A stretch of DNA of 64,000 nt, from assembly GCF_022682495.2 (NCBI RefSeq), contig NC_071389.1, positions 44,034,239 through 44,098,238 on the forward strand. Direction: 5' to 3'. A model generated the notes under the pieces. The model was not told the origin of the DNA. It made no database searches and worked only from the letters and a program-made list of their open reading frames with translations. The DNA is from Desmodus rotundus. Lineage: Eukaryota > Chordata > Mammalia > Chiroptera > Phyllostomidae. The translations under genes and the position numbers were made by a program. How positions within the stretch are numbered: position 1 is the first letter of the stretch; each line of letters begins with the position of its first letter. Positions 1-41,999 of the stretch are shown piece by piece.

Positions 1-1039
1 CAAAAGCAAAAAACCAAGTAGGGAGGAAAAGGCTTTATTTTGTCACTTACCTTGTTTCTTTGGTGTGGACTTTCATTCTTCACTATAAATAAAAACTTAT
101 TTAAAATCTGACTTTAAATCTTGATGTACTTACTGTAAAATTTACAGGTTGGAACCTCCTACCATTTTGATTTATATGATTTTAAAATGGAGTTCTTATC
201 ATTTTCCTCCGGGAGACGTTTTGGTTTGAATAGTTCTTACTGGCAGGTTGCCTCCTTTATATTTAGCCAAAATTTTCATTTTCAAAGACCATTTTAGACG
301 AGTACCATGATAGCTCTAGTGAATGGATCTGTGTGCCGCATAATAGAGTGTGACAACCCGCTCAGTTGTGAAAGATACCGGAGGCAAAGTAACAAAGTAG
401 CATTTGTCTTAGCACTTTGGCTTTACAAATCTACTCAAACACTGACCCAACAGTGTTGTTACTCATTACTGGAAGTTGTAGATGTTTATAATTCTTCAAA
501 ATACGCTAGGTGAGTTATATCATACAGTATACATTTAAATTTAAATTCAAAATCCTGGGCTGAGAGAGATGTAGATTTGTAATACTCCTTGGAGGTTTGG
601 GGACCATGAACCAATGAATATATTATATTGGCATATTAAAGAACTCTTTTTATGAGTAAAGATATAAGCACCATCCTGTGTTTTAATAACATTTAAAAAC
701 AAGAGGTTTTAAAAATCTTATGATTTTATAAAATGTAGACTTCCACACCAAATTATATCTGTGGAACTTTATAGACTTATATTTTGTCTTATTTGAATCT
801 AGAAATAAAGATATAAAAATATGAGTGTATGTTCTTACAATTGTTCCTAGATTCTGTTACACTAATACTGTTTGAACTATGTGGCAGGAACATGTGTTAG
901 TTCTTTTATTATCCATATTGACAAAATTATTTTTCTATGTATATTATATACATATACATTTAATAAATCTGTATTTGTATACAAATAATTCCAAGTAGCA
1001 TCTGAAACTGACAGTAAAAATAACAATGATTTATACTCT

Positions 1040-1115
1040 CCTGAGCTGCATGTAATGTTGGTTTATAAACTCCTTAAGGACAGGCTATTTACTCAATAAA
1101 TATTTGTTGAATAAA
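1040..1115 (+). repeat. L2/MIR-like 3' tail
   Basis: CTCCTTAAGGACAGGCTATT followed by CTCAATAAATATTTGTTGAA is the typical 3' end of old L2/MIR elements. Confidence 0.5.
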
Positions 1116-1340
1116 TAAATATATCCATAGGTAATTATCAATTAACTTGATTAGCTTTATTTAAGCAATAAAGAACTTTAAATCACTTTATTCACAGCAG
1201 ATAACAATGCAATTTAGGTTGATTTCACTTTGGTCCCATTTAAATAGGAGGTTAGTTTTTGAGGTCTCAAAAGCAATTTCTGTCATCTATATGGCTGTTT
1301 GGTGGTTTGAAATGAGGGTGACTGCTTGTGTACATTTGTG

Positions 1341-1416
1341 TGTATAAAAGAGGAGAGGAAAGGTAAGGCAAAGAGGAAGGACAAGGGGAAGAGGGAGGGG
1401 AAGGGAAAGGAAGCTG
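1341..1416 (+). repeat. Polypurine tract (GA-rich)
   Basis: About 75 nt of nearly pure A/G on the plus strand, low complexity and without strict periodicity. A matching pyrimidine-rich stretch lies at about 2195-2285. Confidence 0.7.
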
Positions 1417-1802
1417 AAATACTCAATAGAGAATCTTTCCTGTATCAACTACATTTGGTTACATAGTGGAATAATTTATATAACAAAGGCAGACTAACCA
1501 CTTCATTTCTTTTTCCTTATTTAGCAGATTGCAAAATAGAGTGGTTTACTAGCTTCCTCCATTGGCGACCTTTTCTTTTTTTGAAGTATCACTATGAGCT
1601 CAAGAATTCAACAGCCAAGTCAGCAGTCAATTCACACTTGATGTGTTTCAGTCCACTGTGGTTCTTACGCTTACTGATGCTCAGTGTGTCCTATCTATGG
1701 CCAGTGGGAGTCTCTTCAAGTTGGCTCCTGAGTCTTTTTGATCTTCATGGTCTTTTGATAGTTTCCTTGATATCTGATATAACAAAATGTTCCAGATTTA
1801 TT

Positions 1803-2011
1803 TTTTTTAAAGATTTTACTTATTTATTTTAGAGAGGAAGGGAGGGACAAAGAGAAGGAGAGAAACATCAGTGTATGGTTGCCTCTCACACCCCCCCCAA
1901 TTGGGACCTGGCCTGCAACCCAGGCATGTGCCCTGATTGGGAATCGAACCAGCGATCTGACCCCTTGCTTCACAGGCCTGCACTCAGTCCACTGAGCCAC
2001 ACCAGCCAGGG
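1803..2011 (-). mobile_element. VES SINE
   Basis: A tRNA-derived bat SINE. The minus strand begins GGCCCTGGCTGGTGTGGCTC and ends in a TAAATAAA-rich tail. It is flanked by CCAGATTTATTTTT-like direct repeats (about 1792 and 2012), the target-site duplication. Confidence 0.93.
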
Positions 2012-2971
2012 CCAGATTTATTTTTGTACATTTGTTTTCCAACCTGTAATTAGCTATTTCTACAAGGATCCCTGGTTCCTTTTAATAGGAGTAGTATTTC
2101 AAGACAATTGGTGCACTAAGGGTGCTTATTATTAAGTTGGTCTTTGTTTTTAGTCCTTTCAGTAAAAAGAGCTAGGAAATATGTTTTCTTTCTATTCCCT
2201 CCCACTTTTATCCCTCCCTTCCTTTTTTCCTTCTTCTCTTCCCCACTTCCTCTCTGTTCCTCTTCTTCTTTTGTCTTCCTTTCAATAATTCAATAAAATA
2301 AAAAATGAGTTCATATTGATATTTAACTTCTATCTTACACCTTTAGCTAATTTTTCCATACCAGGAATTCTCATATTAAAACACCAGGGATGATAGAATT
2401 TGAATATCACTTAAATCTTCATTTTCTTTATCCCATTTTACACATATAGTAGTCTTAGAACAGCAATATTAATCCTAATATGAATAACATGATTCTAACA
2501 ATTATTTTCTTCATTTTTTAAACAAATTCTTTTAGGGTAGACTGTTTTAAAGTCCTTTGGAACAGTTATTCTTTGTGTATTGAGCCACGAACAGAATACA
2601 CACTTAAGTTCTTTTGTTTCATTTTATTTCTGATTTTTAGGGATTTTTTTCCAATTAATTTTCTTTTAGAACTAATTTAAAAAATTCATAGTCAGACTAA
2701 CAAGTTACCATGTAAATGCTTTGTCCTTTTGTGTGCAATTTCTGCACTTTTGAATTTTTATACAGACCTGAAAATGAATGAAAGTAACTAAAATCTGTGT
2801 TTAATCATAGTGCTGACATTTATTTGCTTGTATCTCTTAGGGAAATGACACAATGTTTCCAGCCAGCATTCCCAACAGTGTTTCATGGGCCGCTCCACAG
2901 AATGGGAAGTGGGAGGAGAGGTAGCGTGTGAGGACAAGATCCCATGGTTGAGTAACCCTGAAAATTCTATA

Positions 2972-3296
2972 CCGTTGATTCTTGAACAGCTTTGGGGGTA
3001 GGGGCACCTAACTCCTGACAGTTAAAATCTGCACATAACTTTTGACTCCCCCAAAATTCATTATCCCTCAGTACCCACAGAGAATTGGTTCCAGGACTCC
3101 CCACCCCAGTGGATACTAAGATCCCAGGATGCTAAAGTCTCCTATGCAAAACGGCATAGATCAATGCATACAGTTGGGTCTTTATGTCCGCAGACTCCCA
3201 ATCATGGATCAAAAACACTACAGGTATTTATTGGGAAAAAACCCACATTTAAGCAGACCCACACAGTTCAAATCTGTGCTGTTCAAGGAACAACTG
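2972..3296. mobile_element. Tigger/pogo-like non-autonomous DNA transposon (MER2-like)
   Basis: The ends are inverted repeats of the TTGAACAGC...GCTGTTCAAGGAACAACTG kind, close to the mammalian Tigger-type end CAGTTG...CTTGAAC. The left side has a TA. Inside, the CTTTTGACTCCCCCAAAA block and the GACCCACACAGTTCAAATC block match what I remember of this human repeat. It is old and has no coding capacity. Confidence 0.6.
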
Positions 3297-3984
3297 CATT
3301 CTCTTGGAGAATCATGATGTATATAAGACATAAAAGGCACTAAGAACAGCTGGAGTAAGAAATCCTGTTTTGATTTGTGGAATACATTGTTTTCAAACTT
3401 GTCTCTGCACTTAGAGGCTGTTTTTGCAATAGTTATTCACTGAATGAAAGTTCTGTGGGACACACTTTGGGAATGTTGCGCTCAACTTTTCTTGTGTGTC
3501 AGAAGAGGATAATACCTGCTCCATCATTCATTCTCGGTGTTATTGTGAGGATCAAATAAATTGGATATAAAAGACTTTAGTATATAAAAGAGACTACTGT
3601 TTGTTAATGGTTATATTGAAACTTGGAAATGTTGAGGTGAACTCTAACTCTATGCTACTTAAAGGGTAGATGTAGTCTGTGGTCAGGGCAAGGGTTTGAT
3701 GAAACTTGGGAGATTTCAGAAGGATGGAAAATGACATACAGGGATCAATTGATGAATTTGTACAGACGGGCAAAGGGATTCTATTTCAAACAGCTATAAT
3801 CAGATGAATGGTTTTCACCTAGAATCAGAGGAGCCCTGGGTCTGATACAGAGAAAGGCTTATTCTATTAGTGGGTGCAAATGCTCTAGGGAAGGGACTAG
3901 AAACTACCATAAAATTATGGTTTGTATGAGGAAGTTTGACAAGCACATTATATAGTTATTGAAAATAAGTACATATCTTTGATA

Positions 3985-4265
3985 AGGTATGCATTTGTTA
4001 GGGCTGTCATACAAAGTACCTGGGTGGCTTAAACAACAGAAATTTATATTCTCACACATCTGGAGGTTAGAAGTCTGAACTCAAAGTATGGACAAAGTTG
4101 GGTTCTTCTGAAACCTCCTTCCTTGGCTTGTAGGCAGCTATCTTCTCCATTTCTTCATATGGTCTTTCTTCTGTGCATGGGCATGTCTGTGTACAAATTT
4201 CCTTTTCTCGTAAGGTTTACTAGTCATATTGGATTAGGGCCTACCCTAAGGACCTCATTCAAAAT
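3985..4265. repeat. Ancient interspersed repeat, family not certain
   Basis: The string GTTAGGGCTGTCATACAAAG followed by TGGGTGGCTTAAACAACAG and the ATTGGATTAGGGCC block matches a very common mammalian repeat. I recognise the text but cannot assign its class with certainty. Confidence 0.5.
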
Positions 4266-4436
4266 GCATTTCTTGAGTATGTGTTATGGATAGGCACTGG
4301 ACATTCAGAGGTGATAGAACCTACTGGGAGGAAAGAGCAGGAGTAGGTATGTAGATGCAGAGGTGGTGCAGTTCAGCTATGAATTAGAGGTTTTGAAATC
4401 CCTTCTATTTTTTATTCAATGAACATTTATTGTATT

Positions 4437-4635
4437 TTTGTTTATTTATTTTTTAGAGAGAGGGGAAGGAAAGGAGAAAGAGAGGGAGAGAAACATCAAT
4501 GTGTGGTTGCCTTTCACACGCCCCCCACTGGGGACCTGGCCCTCAACCCAGGCATATTTCCTGACTGGGAACTGAACCAGTGACATTTGGTTTCGCAGGC
4601 CCATGCTCAATCCACTGAGCCACACCAGCCAGGGC
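4437..4635 (-). mobile_element. VES SINE
   Basis: A full-length reverse copy with the CCACTGAGCCACACCAGCC head and GAGAGAAACATCAATGTGTG body. It is flanked by CAATGAACATTT / CAACGAACATTT duplications. Confidence 0.93.
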
Positions 4636-5199
4636 TCAACGAACATTTTAAGCAGTAACTTTGTTGATACTGTGCCAGAAAGGAGAGATTGATATAAAAT
4701 TTGAAGTTGTATATTTTTCACATATTAACATTTCTACATTATAGAAATGTATATGTTTTACAATCATAACTAGTTTAAGTGGTAACATATTTTTTTCTTT
4801 CTTAGTGATACATAAAATACTGGTGCTTCTTACTATTGGTGGAGCCAGATTCAATAAAATGTGATTTTTTGTCTGCCAAACACAGTTCTTGTTCACAGGA
4901 TGATTAAATCTTGCAATGTACTGGATTTTGCCCTACAATTGTAACCATTTAATATTCTTCATCAACTTGCCTTTTTTCCTCTTTACCTTAAATGAGTGTT
5001 TACTAAAGTACGGTTGTCTATTCTGCTACTCTATTGTATCCTTCATTCTTCCCAAATGAAAGACTTTTCATATCTCTATCTTCAGTCCCAACTTCCTTGC
5101 TAGTGTCTGACTCATAACTGGTGCCTAAATATTACTACTTGGTTGTCTTGATGTCATCTCAAAATGAATACAATGCATATCTTTCCCTTTAAGCCAGCT

Positions 5200-5935
5200 T
5201 CTCCTCTGGGATTCCCTAGGTCTTTCAGATTTCTAGTAATTCAGACTTGAAATCCTGGGAACCCTCCTTGATTTTTCCCTCTTTTGTTTCACTTTTTCTA
5301 CATATCTAGTATATCACCAAGACTTGTACATTCTTCCTCTTGCATTGCCATTTCTGTCCAGGCCTTTGTCTAATCAGATGGGGACTGCTATAATGATTTT
5401 TACCTCTTCCTCTGATTCATCTTCTCCATAATCACCGTAAATTTTCTCTAACACTTTACTATGCACTTGACTCCTGGCTAAAAGTAATTTAATGGCCTCT
5501 TACTGATCATTGAACACATTCCAAACACCACAGCCTGGTATTCAAGGCTCTCCATAATTATTCCTTTGCAGCTTCATCACCTACCATGTAAACTGGAGGA
5601 AGTGTTTTGCGCTTTTCAGCTGCCACCAATTTGGCTTTAACTATTTCCTTTGTCTGAAGTCCCATTCCCATCCTCTTGGCTCATGTAAGCCCAGGCTTGC
5701 CTTCAAAACTCAGCCGACTCCTCCAGGCAGAGCATTTCCTGATAGTTTTATTTTACAGCCAACCCTTTTCTCTGAACTCCTACAGTGCTTAATGCATATA
5801 CCAATAATCTGCATTTGGCATATGCTCCCTTCTGTCGCTTCCTATCCTTTTATGAAAATGTCTTTCCAAAAGGCATTAAAGATCTTGAGGGCAGAGTCTT
5901 GGCCATATATGTCCATATTTCCAGTGCCGATGGTC
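5200..5935 (+). mobile_element. L2 LINE 3' fragment
   Basis: Recognised by ATTCAAGGCTCTCCATAAT, the TGCCTTCAAAACTCAGC…CCAGGCAGAGCATTTCCTGA block and GAGGGCAGAGTCTTGGCC, all landmarks of the mammalian L2 3' region. It is decayed. Confidence 0.6.
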
Positions 5936-6539
5936 TTTTAAATATAGCATAAAACTTTGTATCTGGAAGTTTACCTAGTCCCACTCACTCATTTCACAGT
6001 GAAAAAACAAATCCAGAGTTGTTCGGGCCTGCATAGTATAAAGCCACAGTCAGATATTTGCTGATACTGACGGATTACAAATTGTGTGCTTATACAGAAT
6101 GGCAGGATTCAGAAGGGAGGAATGAGACCACTCTGAACAAGGAGGAAATGTAGACGTTTTTGGCAGACAGGAAGTTTGGAAAAGCTGCCTGATGAGGAAC
6201 GTGCAGTGGCTACTGGAGGACTGGGCTGTTCTTTTGCGTAACCCTCAGGTTTTCGAAAATGGTCGGACTTCCAATAACTTCTCACATGAAGTGCCTTCCT
6301 AGCCTTAATACGTTCTTCTTCACAGGCAGGTAGCTTGAAGAAAGTGATGCAGGTTGGCTTTTTCATTTCTCAAGGACACAGGCCCAGAAGACCTACTGCT
6401 TGGTGATGAGAACCAGCTAACGGCTCTCCACTCAGTGAAGCGAGCCAGGACGCGCCCCTGCCAGGAATTCGTGGACTAAGCAGCAGGCCTTGGCCACGAT
6501 CCCGGGAAAGAAGAGCAAGGGGCTTTCCACCTGCCCCAA

Positions 6540-7260
6540 GCGTAACCCGGGATCGCAGGCCTCTCGGGTTCCAGCCCCTCGTGCCACGCCTCTTACGTCC
6601 GCCAACTCCTCTCCGAGTCTCTCCCCCGCCCCTCCCCTCACGCTGAACGGGCTCGCTCCCGCGGAAGACCGGAGAGGCAATGCGCCGCGGGGGCGAGCGC
6701 GCAGGCGCCTTCTTCGATCCCGCAGCAGGCGCGAGTCTCAACTTGCGGTGGGCGGCGGGGTAAGGATCCCGGCCTAGGGTTCCAGATTGCCTGTTATGGT
6801 GGGGAGGGGCTGGGGAGAGTCGCGACAGAAGCTACCCTGCGCCGAGCTGTGTGCCGCTAGCGACTCGGCTCCCAGCTCCTCTTCACTAGAAAGACAGCGT
6901 CCAGGCTTCCGCAGCCCAGTCTGCGGGTCCCTTGAGCGTGGGGTGGGGGAAGCGGTGTTGTGGTAGTGGGGCTCCTTCGCTGGAGCGGCTCGGCCCCCTG
7001 TTCCTGCAGTTCTTAGGGTCTGGCTGGCTGGAGAAAGGCGGAGGGGGTGGCGCCAGGGGTGGGTCCCTTTTGCGAGACGTGCTCACCTGGGATAGCAGCA
7101 CGCCCTGGGTGGTGTGGTGTGTCCACCCTGGGGGAAGGAGGTTTCAGACTAAAAGGAACAGATTCGGCCCTGGGGAGTGGACGGCCGGCTTTTCTTACTC
7201 GAGATGCGCTGTCAGCGCTAACTAAGCAGGACAGAACACTCAGCCGCCAGCGTGGCAACT
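6540..7260. promoter_or_regulatory. CpG island, probable ALG6 promoter and non-coding first exon
   Basis: This is the only CpG-dense, GC-rich stretch in an otherwise AT-rich window. It lies about 5 kb upstream of the ALG6 ATG, where a TATA-less housekeeping promoter is expected. An NRF1-like palindrome (CGCGCAGGCGC, 6698-6708) sits about 50 bp before a strong plus-strand donor, GGCGGG|GTAAGG with GT at 6760-6761, which could end a non-coding first exon. No TATA box is evident. The many short frames here on both strands are the usual by-product of GC-rich DNA. Confidence 0.7.
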
Positions 7261-7925
7261 TCCTGGCTCTGTGGATGGGTTCGAAAGTTACTGTATTTTG
7301 CTTTCCAGATGGAAAGTTAAAAAAGAACCCCTTTTACTGTACAAGAAGAAGAGTCTCACATAATGTCTTTAACCACTAAGGTTAAAACCAGGACTCAGAA
7401 AAACCAGGTACCTTCCCATTTCACGCGTGAAGATCACCAGCAAATACAGGTCCTCCTACAGAATGAGGTTAGATCCAGATAAACCCATCGTTAAACCCAC
7501 CTGAAGTTGAAATACGTTTAATATGCCTAAACTACCCAACGTGATAGCCTAGCCTACCTTAAACTTGATCAGAACACTTACATTAGGCTAAAGTTGGACA
7601 ATTATGTTGCGTTTCATCTCAAGAGTAATTGTCTTCCCCTTCTCACCAGAAGCAAGAGGCATAGAGATGGTTTTGTAGACACATGGGATGTGAAACAGTT
7701 CAAAAGACGCTGGCAATGCAGTAGTGCGCTGTGGAGTGTGGGTCGATGGCCTCTGTGATGGTGTGGCTGACGGAGCTGCAGGTGAGCTGGCTGCTGCTGC
7801 CCAGCATTAGGAGAATTGTAGAGGATGTCACTAGACCAGGAAAAGATAGAAATTCAAAATTCTAGTATGGTTTCTACTGAATACTTATAGGTTTCTCATT
7901 GTGGTAGTATTGAAAATCCTAAGTC

Positions 7926-8146
7926 AAGCCCTGGCTGGTGTGACTCGGTGGATTGAGTGCTGGCCTGTAAACCCAAAGGTCTCCAGTTCGATTCCCAGTC
8001 AGGGCACATGCCTGGGTTTCGGGCTGTGTCCCCAGTTGGGGGGCGTGTGAGAGGCAATCTATACATGTATCTCTCACACATCGATGTTTCTCTCCCTGTT
8101 TTTCTCCCTCACTAGCCCTCTCTATAAATAAAATCTTTAAAAAAAA
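7926..8146 (+). mobile_element. VES SINE
   Basis: Starts GCCCTGGCTGGTGTGACTCG. Box-B-like GGTCTCCAGTTCGATTCCC is present, and it ends in AAATAAAATCTTTAAAAAAA. Full length. Confidence 0.93.
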
Positions 8147-8659
8147 TGCTAAATTGAACCATGGTGAGTCGGTGGGGGGCCGTGGGGTTGGTGTCAGCCT
8201 ACACTTTGTGAGCACCTGCTTTCTGTCAACCTTTTTATAAGTGCAGGGAACAAAGCAACAGCCGAGACAGGAGGCTCCCTCCCTGTTTGCGTGGAGCATA
8301 TTTATATTCTAGTTGACCCCCCCAAAAGTAATTTCCTTGTATTACCTTTTTATTGGGATATAACATGTACAAGATAATACTGTACACAGATCATAAGTTG
8401 TAACTTGTTGATTTATCATAAAGTAAACACATCTTTTATTCACCACTCAAGTCAAGAAACAGAACATTCATAGCATTTTCTCCTAATAGTCTCTCCTGAT
8501 TTCTACCTCCATAGATTAGTTTTACCTATTTAAGAGGCCTTCATAAGTGGAACTAAATGTATTTTATGGTGTCTAGCTTTTCTTAGAGTTAGGTTTGTGA
8601 GATTGTTTCAATGTTGTGTAAAAATATAATTTCTGATGGTGAAAAGAATTAGTAAGAAA

Positions 8660-8995
8660 ATTAAAGAAGGTAATGGTACAAACAGTAAGAGCTGGAAACC
8701 TCTGTGGTGTGGTCAGGGCTGATCTTCTGAGAGGAGGACTTGAGGCATAACAACATGAAGGGCCAAAGATTGGCCAGTGAATTGTGTTGAGACCATCCCA
8801 AGCAGAGGGAATAGAAATGGAAAGGAACTGAGGTGTGAATGAACCTGACAGGGTCTAGAGAGGAAGTAGTTGCGGGAAAGTGGAAGGAGAGGAAATTGGA
8901 GAGGCAGGCAGGGGTCAGATCATAGAGGGTCTTGTATGGCTGGGGTATTTGGATTTTATTCTAAGCGTAATAGATGTCAGGAAGGGGTGTTTTTG
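8660..8995 (-). mobile_element. L2 LINE fragment, antisense
   Basis: The GGTCAGATCATAGAGGGTCT, TTTGGATTTTATTCTAAG and AAGCAGAGGGAATAGAAATG strings are typical of L2 read in reverse. Confidence 0.55.
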
Positions 8996-9337
8996 ATATC
9001 CTTCAGTTTCTAACTTGAGCCACTTGTGGAGGACGGGAAGGCCTATCCATTTTACTCATCAAAGAAACCCTGTAAATGTGACAGTATTGGGCAACTATTG
9101 GGAATTAGAGGAAACATTAACATGTTCAGAGACCAGATCTTCTTGTGTATTATCAGGATTTATATTAATTCAGACACACAATATGCTTCCAGAATCAATG
9201 TAGAAGGCACTTTATAAATTAGTCATTTATTCTACACTAAAAATATTCTAGTCAATTAGTCACTTAGCTTGTGTTTGAAACTGTTAAAGCGGAACTCTGT
9301 CAAGAAGCTCATTTCATGTTTGGATGCCTGTATTTCT

Positions 9338-9520
9338 TTTTTTAATGTATTGATTTGAGAGAGAGAATAGGTGAGAGAGACAGACAGACAGACATTGATT
9401 TATTGTTCCACTTATTTATGGTTCATTGGTTGCTTGTATGTGCCCTGACCAGGAATCGAACCCACAACCTTGGTGTATCAGGACAATGCTCTAATCAACT
9501 GAGCTCTACCCAGCCGGGGT
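9338..9520 (-). mobile_element. VES-family SINE, older subtype
   Basis: A reverse copy with AGGAATCGAACCCACAACCT (box B region) and CCACTTATTTATGGTTCATT. It differs from the common VES form in its 3' half and contains a short CAGA repeat. Confidence 0.85.
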
Positions 9521-10599
9521 GGACAATTCTAATTGGTAGAAAAGATTTCCTAATAATTAATCAAAATACTCGTAACATTGGTTATCAGTTCTGGGTCCGT
9601 ACAGAACTGATAATTAATCATTTATTATCTGTTGCCTCCCCTTCACTTCTCATGCAGTTGATTTTTGTTGGTTTTTTTTTTACATTTAAGTGCAGGAGTT
9701 TTGAATTTAATTTATCCCTGTCATGATTTCTGGAGTTAGATTTGGTTCATCATATCTCTTTGGTTATGATTCTTTAGTACATCAGTTAGTTATCCCTTCC
9801 ATCATTGTTTGACTAACAAACTTGATCAGCATGATGTTAGTTAAGCATTATGTTCTTTAAGTTCATTGTGATTATTCACTGTTATTGGTAGTTTATTGGT
9901 TTATGGGGAAGTACTTAAATATGATGACCTGGGACTGTGGATAATTGATTTAAATCAGTCATATTAGTGATTTAAATTTCCAAGACAGAATATTTGTTAA
10001 ACTATATGTTTAAATTCAGGAATCAGCATTTGTAAAGTAAATTTTAAATGTGACATCTAAGCAAAAAGTAGAGTGTTGAATTGCAGTTTCGGCGTATATA
10101 GTGGAGAATGTTGATAAAAAGGGTTTTTTGAGTTAGACTAAAAGAGAATTTGAATAGCTTGTAATGATGTATAACCTTGTCAAACCCAGAATCAACATCA
10201 AAAACTCATTTAATTTGGATTTTTTCTCTTACTTTGATTCTATGATAAAAGTTCTAGTGAACAGTAAAATCATAAAAAATGGATGTAGTAGAAGGAAGGA
10301 AAGAGGGGATTTATATAACCCAAATATGAATAATAGTTACATAGTTTACTAAATGCATTGTATCATTCTACCTGATTGAGATGCTAGACTTCATTATTTC
10401 TAGAGTAAGACAATAATTTTTGCCCATCTATCGATGGAATATGCCAATTTTTCCCTAAATTTTGTGTTGATTTGTTTAATTGTAGTTTAAAAATATATTC
10501 AAAAACTATATCCTATGGTTAAAATGGCCCCATAGTTGTTTGTTTGTTGGTTTATTTTTGCTTTTAGATCCTAATTTATGGATTGGAAGTGTTCTTTTT

Positions 10600-10765
10600 A
10601 CTACAAATGATACAGACGTGCTGACTGGAGATGCTCGGAAGGGGGGAGACGGCTTTGGGAGCGGTCAGGGGAGTCTTTACTGAGGACATTGAGCTTCAAC
10701 TGAACTTTGAAGAAGGGCCAGGATTTTTACAGGCAAAAGGAAGTCGTTCCAACTTTTCTCAGGGA
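10600..10765 (-). repeat. Probable L2 fragment
   Basis: The ACTGAGGACATTGAGCTTCA / TGAACTTTGAAGAAGGGCCAG pattern resembles antisense L2. Short and decayed. Confidence 0.4.
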
Positions 10766-11486
10766 ACTGGGTTGGGTTTTGAAAATCAGTTTGAACATAG
10801 GTGAAAATGTTTCAATGATCTAGGTACACTGACCTACAACTTTTCAAAGCTTTCTAATTTTAAAGTCCCCATGGGAAAAAGTGAAAAAAAGAAAAATACA
10901 TATGTAAGTGGTTGATTGCATTTTACTGCTTTTTGTATTTTTTTTTTAAGAGTTGGGGCTATTCTTACTGATTCTTGCAAAGGTTTATTCTCTAAGATGG
11001 AAAGTTGGTTTAGTTAGTGCAAGTATATTTTGGAAGAAAAGTAAAAAATCAAACAACATAAATTACTTTAGTGGAAGTCTTTCTCAAGTAAATAGAAAGA
11101 TAAAACTCCTCTGTTCCTGTTCCAAAGATCAATCATCCCTTTGTTTGCCTTTGTGTTCTTATTTTCACCTGTGGGTGAACATGTTCTAGATAGAACTGAA
11201 TGATCTACTGTCTACATACCTCTCTTGCTTTTCTACACTCAGAAATACTTGCTTGTAAGAGCAGATCCTTCCTCCATCTCTAGATTTATCGAGTCCCATT
11301 TAACAGGGAGAGTTGTCTGTTTAAGGACTAAGGAATAAGGGAATCAAAACTACCCCCTTTCCTCAGAGCCCTCCAACTTCCCCTCCCCAACCCCCAATTC
11401 TCCATCTTTCTACTTGCTTTAATGGGTTTGTTGTCAGTACTATGTGCAGCTAAATCTTGATATCCTTTTATTCTTTCTCCCTGCAG

Positions 11487-41874
<30,388 letters not shown>

Positions 41875-41939
41875 CTATATCCCCAAATGTGAAAATGTTA
41901 ACAGTGCTAAAAGGTTTTGTGAATTTTTTGCTACGTATA

Positions 41940-41945
41940 AATAAA
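41940..41945 (+). terminator. ALG6: Candidate proximal ALG6 poly(A) signal
   Basis: AATAAA 66 nt after the stop codon, followed by T/A-rich DNA. It would give a very short 3'UTR and place the HAL1-like element outside the mRNA. Confidence 0.4.
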
Positions 41946-41999
41946 ATGATCATTTTGAGAATTATGTAATTATAGGGAGGAAAATTCACTAAGGAAGAA

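Noticed and set aside
6109..6366. 85-codon minus-strand frame (MKKPTCITFFKLPACEEE...) just upstream of the CpG island
   Set aside because: Looks somewhat protein-like and could be a divergent exon, but I recognise no family and see no supporting partner exon. Left out as a gene.
6370..7379. Cluster of overlapping frames on both strands in the CpG island
   Set aside because: Expected from GC-rich DNA with few stop codons. Arg/Gly/Pro-rich, mutually overlapping, no homology.
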